Translations under genes and position numbers: made by a program
Notes under the pieces: model-generated
Database searches by the model: none
What the model saw: only the letters and a program-made list of their open reading frames with translations
Told to the model about the DNA's origin: nothing
From: Pegoplata infirma
Lineage: Eukaryota; Arthropoda; Insecta; Diptera; Anthomyiidae
Direction: 5' to 3'
NCBI GenBank assembly: GCA_963921195.1
Contig: OY992536.1
Coordinates: 2,418,001 to 2,482,000, forward strand
Length of the DNA stretch: 64,000 nt
In this document: positions 56,629 to 64,000 of the stretch, in pieces
Numbering within the stretch: the first letter of the stretch is position 1
How the letters are laid out: each line of letters starts with the position of its first letter

Positions 56629-57370
56629 CCCAGCAAAAATTCCATTACCAAGTAATTAACTTTGGGATTTATAACGAAAATAAGTAACTAGTTACGTCCC
56701 AATTTTATTGTTAATTACTTTAACAAGGCGATGTCATTGGAGGCAAGGCATTCTTTGTTCGCTTACGAAAAAGCTAACAAATAATAGCCCATTCCTAGCT
56801 CGCTTACAAGAAGTTGAAAAAGTAACTGCATTGTTTGTTTAGTTAGGTTGTAAGTGGCTGCTGACGTTTTACGTCAACACACGTAGACTCTGAGGTCCAT
56901 TGTGATGTTTGTTTAGTTGCTCTTATTAAATGAGAGAAAAGAAATTAACCTAGAAAAATTATTTGGAACAAATTCCTGGTTCAATAGATTCTTGAATATA
57001 TTTTACGGTAATCAAAACAAAATTTTCTATGTAAAAGTATTTTTCAAAAAAACTACTTGCTCTAATAAACGATTGCTTTCGGTACAATTTCAAACAAAAA
57101 TCATTGATTCTGGAATGTTAAGTAGAACCGGTTGCAGAGTAGTTTGATGCGTTCTGGAACCGATTATTTGGAACAGAAAATTTTGCTGGGAAGAGTAAAA
57201 TTGTTTTTTATATATTTCTATGAAACTTAGCTGGTTTTTAAAATTCAGATTGCATCGTAAGTTAAAAGTAAGGTCTTTTTTTTGTGTATAAAGTAACGCA
57301 GCGAGTAATTAGTACTCTTTACCAGGTAATCCAATTGGGAATGGGTACTCATTACCTAGTTTTTGCTGGG
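56629..57370. mobile_element. CCCAGCAAAA-ended element, TAATTACTT/GGTAAT word type, CT duplication, inside the LINE
   Basis: Ends CCCAGCAAAAATTCCATTAC and the inverse TTTTTGCTGGG, flanked by CT (56627-56628, 57371-57372). The LINE reading frame can be followed on both sides, which fixes the insertion site. Words such as AAGTAATTAACTT and CCAGGTAATCC recur near both ends. A second, orphan terminus (AAAATTTTGCTGGG ending 57190) and the 61-bp retroposed fragment lie inside. Confidence 0.78.
56845..56905 (-). mobile_element. 61-bp retroposed LINE 3' end with a 13-bp duplication
   Basis: Perfect duplication TGTTTGTTTAGTT at 56832-56844 and 56906-56918 brackets AGGTTGTAAGTGG...TCCATTGTGA. Oriented on the minus strand, its 3' tail is TTACAACCT. 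A very short 5'-truncated target-primed insertion. Related text at 31382-31445. Confidence 0.8.
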
Positions 57371-57648
57371 CTGTTCTAATGATATTACCATGGAAGATGT
57401 TCTTCTGAGATATGCTGGATTATTCCTCATAGATTATGTGTTCGAAATATTCATTTATCTAGTAGATCATATTCGTTTGTGATCGATTGTCCTGTATATC
57501 GCACAACGTTTTAAAGAGATATTTATTTTTTTTACCGTCGAACCATCCTGGCACTTATGACTTAATAAAATTGAAGTCATATGTCCACAAACTCTACTCC
57601 CTATTTTCTTTTTCCGATAACCTATTTTCCTGACCAATACAATGCACT

Positions 57649-58168
57649 CACTCAAAAAATTATGACAGTAGATTCCACTACAAAAGACAGTTGAAACTAC
57701 TACATTTGCTGCTGTTTAGGCGTCCACTACATTTTACGGTAAAATCAACCAAAATTGTTGTTGTTTTTAACTATTGCTTAACAACTACAAAAAAGGGTAA
57801 AAACTACTTCAAATTACAGTTGTTTTTACTGTAACTCAAATTCTCGTAGTTTTCCTCTAAACGTCAAAAACGGTTAAAATTATTTGGAAATAATTCCTGC
57901 TGCATCTGACACTTCCAAATCGTTAAACACATCCGTTTTTCTAAAAGTTTCTAGAAAATTATAAGTTTTTTTATAGACTAAAAACAACTATATAAAACAA
58001 CTGTTACTACAATGTAGTAATTTTTTGTATTTATTTTTTAAAACGACTACAAAAAATAGTTGTTTGAGATTTTTCATACAAAAACAACTGAAGTTGTAGT
58101 TGAAAACAACAACCACTACTTACTACACAAATGACCGTCATGTAGTAACTGCAATAATTTTCTAAGTG
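57649..58168. mobile_element. CACTC-ended element, ACTACAACTG/CAGTTGTAGT word type, CT duplication
   Basis: Ends CACTCAAAAAATTATGACAG and the inverse ending ATTTTCTAAGTG, flanked by CT (57647-57648, 58169-58170), not TA. The interior is dense with AACAACTACAA, GTAGTTTTTACTAC and CAGTTGTTTT words. It sits in the 3' end of the LINE remnant. Sister of 62742-63324. Confidence 0.68.
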
Positions 58169-58312
58169 CTACATCTGTAGGGACATTCCCTGTATTTGGC
58201 TCAACGCAACGTTAAAAAAACAATAATCCAATCTAATTTTCGTACCATCCTAATGTGCATGAATGGTTGTACTCTGACAAACTCCAGGTTTCTTTTGGGA
58301 ATTGCATATTAT

Positions 58313-58559
58313 CAAGGTTGGCAAACGATACCATAGTTCAAAAATGGTATCTTACTACTTTTCCGAAACCAAGAAAAAATTGTTATGAAATGAGATCAAG
58401 ATATTCGTTAATAATTTTAATTTTGTAAATGTGTCACTTCCAATTCCATTTTAAGTCCGTTCGAATACAATGATTTTTGCCCTAATTTTTAAATAAACCA
58501 AGATTTTTGTACCATAGCTAAATACCATTATTTTGTTAGAATTTCAATGACCAACCTTG
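58313..58559. mobile_element. Small TIR element, CAAGGTTGG ends
   Basis: CAAGGTTGGCAAACGATACC at the left and GACCAACCTTG at the right; ACCATAG and its complement recur inside. About 247 bp. No convincing target duplication, so the boundaries are tentative. Confidence 0.5.
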
Positions 58560-58564
58560 GTTTT

Positions 58565-59290
58565 ATTATGTGTTTTTGTCATACATTTCTGTTTTTTTTT
58601 ACTGTTATTGTTGTTGACCAGCATGTTTTGTTGACAGTTCATTCATGGATAGTTAGAGTGTGTTGAATATTGCTGTTGTTGTTGTTAAAATTTTTTAGGA
58701 CTTGATTTACAACCTCAAACCCATAAACTCGTTAACTCCATTTGACTTGTCAATATGTCGATTTGTAACATATTGACTCCCAGGACTTGTTGGTAATATG
58801 TATGAGTTTTTTTTTATCCACTGGCATATTTTGTAATATATACCCTACATGTTGCTGCTTATAGAATGTAATTCATCAGTTCTCAGCATTACAGTTCTTA
58901 GAAGAATCGAGTACGATTTTTTTTATACCAGTTGATTACGAAGCACTCTCTGAAGTGAATAAGAGAGGTTTTATCATATTACACGAGTATCGAAGGAAAA
59001 ATTTGTTGAGAACTATTCTAAGGTAGTCAATATGCATTCCAAATAACTGAGGTCGCAACATGTTCTTCGTTGATGTCATTATCTACGGGAAAACTTCTTC
59101 CCCTTTGTTTTGATTACTCCTTGGTTTCTGCTCTACTTTAGTAGATTCATTTTGTCACTTCGAAAGTATAGCAATTTCATATTAAATAAAAGTTTAAAAC
59201 GTTTTTCAGCATCTTAATAAATTAACAATCTCACCCAATATCAATCTCCGATTATTTTGGGGCAATCGCTACTCGATTTTTTTCTAATTC
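58565..59290. other. No gene seen
   Basis: AT-rich sequence with GTTGTTGTTG text (58610, 58675). No supported frame. Confidence 0.35.
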
Positions 59291-59299
59291 TATGATTTG

Positions 59300-60245
59300 T
59301 GGCCGTATATCGTCGAACTATATTCAATAAATGCCAACTCGAAAAAGCTTACTGTTCAGGAGAGCTAAAAAACTAGCTATTTCGCATATTATTGCAAAAA
59401 TAAACAATGTACCTTCCACAAGATGGTTTAAATATTCTAAACAATTTTTACCTATGCAAAAATTTTCATATTTTGCACTTGTTTGCGTATTTTTCAGAGA
59501 TGGCATTTATTACTATATCAAAAAACAAATATTTTTTTAGAGTTGGCATATTTTGTCGGAAAATAAAAATACATTTTTTTTGGAAAATTTTTTAAAATTT
59601 ATTTTTTTTTGGTTTTTTGTTATCCTCAGTACGGTAATTGCAAAAACTGAAAAAAAAAATTTAAAATCTTTGCATATTTTTAAAAGTTACTAGCTCCGAA
59701 AGCCTTTTAATCTCAGGGTGGTCAACTTTGGCACTCTGTAACTCACGTTGTATTGCAATAGGGTCACTCCAAATATTTTGAAAGCTTATATCATTGACTT
59801 TATTTGCCCCATTCATAATGTTTCAATCTGATAAATAGTTTGAAAGTTACATAAATATAAGCATTTTTTTTTTTTTTGCAAACACTATTTACCGATATTT
59901 TCAAAATGGCAATATCTCGATAACCAGTCATTAGATATCAAAATCTTTACAAGATTCGTGTTTAGCATGGCAAATGCAATAAGATAGGTGGTCTAATTTT
60001 TTTTAAAAAAAATTTTGGAAATTTACAATGGGAGTTGGCATTTATTTCCACCAAATAAATATGTACTTTGAGTTAGCAGAATAACAAAAATGGATGTAAA
60101 ACGACAACAAATTATTTTTTTGCTCTGAAATTTTTATGGCAGATAGGTATTACATAGGGGAGCTATTTGCCATCGGAAACTCATTTCCGTCAAATTTGAG
60201 TTGGCATATTTTGAATATAGGTTCACGATATGTATATGAAATTTT
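59300..60245. mobile_element. Broken inverted copy of the 21101-22838 foldback (middle part)
   Basis: The reverse complement matches 21485-22150: TTCGACGATAT at one end, GAGTTGGCATTTATT, CGAAACTAGCCAT-type text, ATCTCGATAACCAGTC, and TTCACGATAT near 60220-60230. Similarity stops at about 60245 and the matching arm resumes only at 63880, so 3.6 kb of other sequence separates the pieces. Confidence 0.7.
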
Positions 60246-60249
60246 AACG

Positions 60250-61720
60250 TAGCTTTGTGAGTATTGTTTTATAAAAAATGTACCTTTCATATAATTTTCG
60301 CCATCTGCTATCAAACCTTGTAAAAATACAGAGTTAGCATAGTGAGTTCTCCGGTCGATTAAGACCAACTATAATTTTGTTACTTTTTGTTTTTCCAATA
60401 ATTTTCATACAAGTCGGAATGTTTTTTCAATTACATTGTTACAATAATTGTCTTAGGTAAGTATTGTTTTATTTTTTATATATTTGGTAAACAACAGTCT
60501 TTCGAATAAAGCAAAGATTCCAAAATTTATCGAAAGACTGAAATGGGGTAATCGCAGTACGATGGTAAATAGCCAAAATGATATAGAGAAATTAGTGAAT
60601 TTATACGTATGGATGATTCCATTTGATAAAAGCATAAGTTAAGTCGAATAAAATGAAGTCCTTAACTTAAATTTGTACAATAATACCTCATCGAGCAAGT
60701 TTTGATTGTGTTAAAATGGTGAGAAAATCGACTAATGGTATTTCACTTCTTTTAATATCACAGCCCCACAAAAATATGAAAAGGTTCTGAACCAGATACT
60801 AGATCCACTAATTTTTGTGGCACACCCAAAATAAAACTGAGTTTATGCTCATTGGTTTAAATGCATGTAACTTCCACAATTTTTGACGGATATTATTAAA
60901 AAACCCCTTATTTTCGTCGTAATCAATCAGACTTGAACTTTACATACAAAAATAAAATTTAAAAATGTTTTAACTTTACAAATTTACAAATTATGTTGGT
61001 ACACGGACTTCCCTTGTAAATTACAGGAAAACTCAACGATAGAATATAATTCTGATGGCGGATTCGAATTTAGGAGGACAAACTTTGCACCAATAAAAAT
61101 AAGGGGGATGGGGGGATTTTAGGGTTTAGATTTTTCTGCATAATCCCAGAACAGTCACACATCACGAATAGAAGAAAAAAGCCTTCAATATTTTCCGTAT
61201 CTTAATCAAAGCCTTAATTCCATATATTCTCTAGACAACCATATTTCTCATTCATTATTTTCCAATCATATGTCAATCTTATAATCGACAAACGTAACCA
61301 ATACCTTCTAAAAATGCGAACACATTGTGAAACTCTTTACAGCAAACACGATTTTTTAAAAGTCGAAACAAATCATCTAATGGTTTCTTAAAAAGGTGCA
61401 AAAATTACTTCACTCCATTTGATCTTTTTGCTTTTTATAACACTGGGTTGAAATCAAACAAAGTACACTGAGTAAACAGCACCAGTCCGCAGAAGTCATA
61501 ATGGGATAATAATAGAAATTTTGTGTAAAAACTCTTAAATTGGGTCAAAAACTTTAAAGTGCAACGCAGATCAAAATTAATTTTTTTTCAAAATTACCAA
61601 AATTGTCAAAAAAATCGAGACTCGATCTAATTAACCTTTATGTGCGTAGCAGGGTAACGGGTTCCCATGTAATTTTCAAGAAGAATTAAGTTATTGTTGT
61701 TGAACTTGAACTTCACGAGA
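60250..61720. other. No gene seen
   Basis: AT-rich sequence between two parts of the broken foldback. A CTCATTTCCGTCAAATTTG-type repeat ends at 60200. GGGGGATGGGGGG at 61105. No coding frame supported. Confidence 0.35.
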
Positions 61721-61727
61721 ACTCTTA

Positions 61728-61958
61728 CACCGGTATTCATAACAAAAAAACGAGTGGCTATCATCGAGCTGCTAACTTTTTTACTCGCAATTTTCAATAA
61801 AGGAAAGCTATGCTCTTGATGAAACGCACTCGTTTTATCGTTATAATGAAGATAAAAGTGCCTAACATCGAGAACCAAGCTTTCCCTGTCAGAAAATTGT
61901 GTTAAAAAAAGTTAGCAACTCGATGATAGCAACCAGTTTTTTGTTATGAATACGGGCG
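61728..61958. mobile_element. Harbinger-like MITE, 3-bp TTA duplication
   Basis: About 55-bp imperfect TIRs: CACCGGTATTCATAACAAAA at the left and TTTTGTTATGAATACGGGCG at the right, with GCTATCATCGAG / CTCGATGATAGC further in. Flanked by TTA (61725-61727, 61959-61961), the 3-bp target typical of PIF/Harbinger. 231 bp, no coding. Confidence 0.78.
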
Positions 61959-62157
61959 TTAATTTTTAACTAATTTAACTATTTAACTATTTACAAAGTA
62001 CGCAATTTTTAAGCAATTTATGTGTGGGTAACCGGGTATCCTTACTATTCTGTAGAAGGTGATTCTATTATCACTCACATAACGGTTATACGATTCGTTA
62101 AATAGCAATTTGGTCTGTATCAATATAAAAAAAATAATAATCAGGGACAAGACCTTC

Positions 62158-62568
62158 ATGCACTAAAAAACTATGTTTTAGGCGCCTAAAATATGCACTA
62201 AAAAGTCTTGAAATATGCACTAAAAATCTTAAAATATGCACTAAAAATCATAAATATCACCTTGTTTTTTTACTTTTATTTTAAAAAAAACATAATATTT
62301 GAATTCAGTCTGGCATTGCAAGCTTAGATATTCATATATACAGTGTGTATAAAATGTTATTAAAAAAAATAAAAATTATCTTCAAAAATTAAATAATTAC
62401 TTTAATGCAAAAAAAAAATTAAAATAGCTAAAAATACTAAAAAAAATAGCTAAAAACTAAAATTTGTACAAAATATGACCTAAAAATATGCATTTATAGC
62501 AAAATAATAGCAAAATATGCAAAAATATGCATTTTAGGCAAAATATGCAAAAATATGCACTAACGAAT
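62158..62568. repeat. AAATATGCACTAAAAA word-repeat segment
   Basis: Variants of AAATATGCACTAAAAATCTT at the left and AAAATATGCAAAAATATGCA at the right, with GGCGCCTAAA near 62182. Same style as the word-repeat elements, but clear termini and duplication were not found (a CAGGGACAAGACC string at 62142 could be one end). Confidence 0.55.
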
Positions 62569-62741
62569 CGATGCCATTTTAAAGCAAATTCTTTGATTCG
62601 CAAAGATATTTTGTTTATGCTGTTCTATGACCAAAGGGAAAAAACATGCATTTGCATGAAAGTCCTCTCCTTGATAATAATACAAAAATATAAGCAAATC
62701 TGTATTTCGTGAAAATTGTACATGTCCTTCAGAATTCCCTA

Positions 62742-63024
62742 CACTCAGAAAATTATGTAAGTAACTACATGTTAGTTGTTTGTATATTTTACAGTAGTTA
62801 ATTGTTTTCAACTACAAAGTCAGTTGTTTTTGTATGAAAAATATCAAACAACTATTTCTGTTAGTTATTTTAAGTCGTTTTTTTGAATAACTAACAAAAA
62901 AGTACTGTAATGTAGTAACAGTTAATTAAAGTAGTTAATTATATTTATTTTATCCTGATAAAATTTCAAAGTTTTTTTTCCAAAAAATTAAAAATAAATT
63001 TTCGTTTCATTATTTTTTACAATT

Positions 63025-63055
<31 letters not shown>

Positions 63056-63324
63056 CTTGGAAAAAATTTGATATTCATTTTTTTCTGAAAAATTAAAAAA
63101 AAAAATCATATATGTATTGATTATTTTATTTTTACTACATTTTAGTTGTTTTGACTACAAATGTAAGTAGTTTTTACTACATAAGTCAGTTGTTTTTTGT
63201 AAGTTAAAATAACTAACATTGTTAGTTGATTTAACTGAAAAAGTAGTTGACCCCAAAACAACTTACAAAGTAGTTATTTTAACTGACATTTTCAGTTGAT
63301 TTTACTAACATAATTTTTTGAGTG
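62742..63324. mobile_element. CACTC-ended element, GTAGTTAACT/AGTTGTTTT word type, TA duplication
   Basis: Ends CACTCAGAAAATTATGTAAG and the inverse ending ATAATTTTTTGAGTG, flanked by TA (62740-62741, 63325-63326). The interior repeats GTTAGTTGTTT, TAAGTAGTTTTTACTAC and AACAACT words. An A-run of about 25 lies near 63030. Confidence 0.75.
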
Positions 63325-63594
63325 TATATTTTCATTTTCTTGTGCACTCTATTTATTCCTAAAAAAAATGTACAATAACAACTGTCTATTGGCTTGGGAC
63401 TTTATTAAATAACAAACAACAGAAAAAATATGATTTTGTATGCAATTTTTGCATACATCGAAACAATAATTTCAATTACCAAGGACGAGCTTTGTTGGCA
63501 TATCCTAGGGTGGAAATTATTTTTGAACAACGCATCATTTAAAATTTTCTAAAAAAAGAAAACATTTATTTTTTGTAATTTCGTTAAATTTTTT

Positions 63595-63760
63595 TCAGCG
63601 TGAGTGAATTTTGCGTAAATCACCTGTAAGCGCGATAAAAATTGCGTAAGTAAAATTAAAATAATTTATGTGTTTAGTGAGGGAGTGTGAGTTAACTAAA
63701 AATTTTCGTTAGTGAGTGAGTCGAAAGTGACTCGAATTTTTCTTGGGTGAGTCTCCAATG
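63595..63760. repeat. GTGAGTGAG word-repeat segment, copy 4
   Basis: GTGAGTGAATTTTGCGTAAA, GAGGGAGTGTGAGTTAAC and TAGTGAGTGAGTCGAAAGTG match the word set at 5390-5580, 17765-17960 and 26572-26700. Confidence 0.55.
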
Positions 63761-63869
63761 GTTTACACGTCCAATTCTATATTGTACAATAAGAGGTAAA
63801 ATAATAAAAATAAAAAAAAAATAAAACAAATTGGTTAGTTTCGAAAATTGACTATTTTTGTGTATCTTA

Positions 63870-64000
63870 AAAAAAACATAATGTGGCCGAATTTTTGATA
63901 AATGATTTTTTTTATATAATTTTAAATTTCAGAACCTGTTCTGAAAATTTCAAAAATACTATTTTTTATTTGATAGCCTATACAAAACTGCTCAAGAATG
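63870..64000. mobile_element. Arm of the 21101-22838 foldback family, cut by the window edge
   Basis: GTGGCCGAATTTTTGATAAA, TTTCAGAACCTGTTCTGAAA and GATAGCCTATACAAAACT match 22478-22590. Probably the displaced arm of the copy at 59300-60245. Confidence 0.65.

Larger units (their letters stand above)
55880..57640 (+). pseudogene. Non-LTR retrotransposon RT, copy 3, split by an inserted element
   Basis: Pieces in order: LIAFGVGYGFSRLISRFHGY, IRIVLDGLSSG, then LGILQGSVLSSTLFFIYIKD (the GVPQGSVLSPTLF block of RT), FLSKTSNDIYS, and TTDDSN where the F/YADD catalytic box should be. Then ESETLGALGMSIQ, the HVFQVSKEALQGMRFIKQC tract, HISYIRPKMEYNSHIWAGA, SIVGM. The frame resumes after the insertion 56629-57370 with LF..YYHGRCSSEICWIIPH, RLCVRNIHLSSRSYSFVIDC and F..RRTILALMT. 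Many stops and a damaged catalytic motif: inactive. Same family as the copy at 43046. Confidence 0.8.

Overview
The window looks like a gene-poor intergenic or intronic stretch of an insect nuclear genome, most likely a higher (calyptrate-like) fly. The evidence is a very AT-rich background, long A and T runs, no operon-like coding, and a dense mix of insect-type DNA transposons, non-LTR retrotransposon fragments and tRNA-derived SINE heads. I see no intact host gene, no convincing host exon, no functional rRNA or tRNA gene and no CRISPR array. The longest open frames (about 130 codons) are relics of transposable elements or chance frames inside repeats.

Layout. 1-2.5 kb: a nested tandem and inverted repeat block. 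4.7-7.2 kb: an inverted repeat, a relic reading frame, a small TIR element (6169-6592) and a 5'-truncated LINE end with a 12-bp target duplication. 8.1-15.6 kb: a Russian-doll cluster. A hAT-like element (8-bp duplication) contains a 2.45-kb element with CCCAGCAAAA ends, which holds two more elements. It also contains a foldback element, which carries a 1.36-kb element with a 9-bp duplication and a 222-bp near-perfect palindrome, plus a SINE head. 17-23 kb: a palindromic MITE, a word-repeat element, a LINE end with a 13-bp duplication and a 1.7-kb foldback. 25.2-29.15 kb: a large foldback holding a hAT-type element with Tc/mariner fragments, a CCCAGC element, and a CACAG element with a piggyBac-like TTAA element inside it. 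30.5-36.4 kb: foldbacks, a second copy of the palindromic MITE, a minisatellite and a third LINE end. 37-42.3 kb: fly-type dispersed repeats, T-rich sequence, a hAT MITE and a recent 202-bp tandem duplication. 43-47.9 kb: LINE fragments and two inverted-repeat elements. 48.5-51.6 kb: a second copy of the large foldback with a 2.2-kb hAT inside. 52.5-54.2 kb: a dead Tc/mariner element with the hAT-type chimera inserted in it. 55.9-58.2 kb: a LINE with two elements inserted in it. 59.3-64 kb: a broken foldback copy, a Harbinger-like MITE and a CACTC element.

How it works together: nothing here acts as a pathway. The window is an archive of insertions whose nesting gives a relative chronology. 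The most striking pattern is a set of small elements with variable 2-bp target duplications. Each has an interior built from one short word and its reverse complement, and the word differs from element to element. Next in interest are the 222-bp palindrome, the hAT-ended element carrying head-to-head Tc/mariner transposase tails in two copies, and a piggyBac-like element carrying five copies of one palindromic word. Assignments rest on TIR and target-duplication matches read by eye; no database search was possible.
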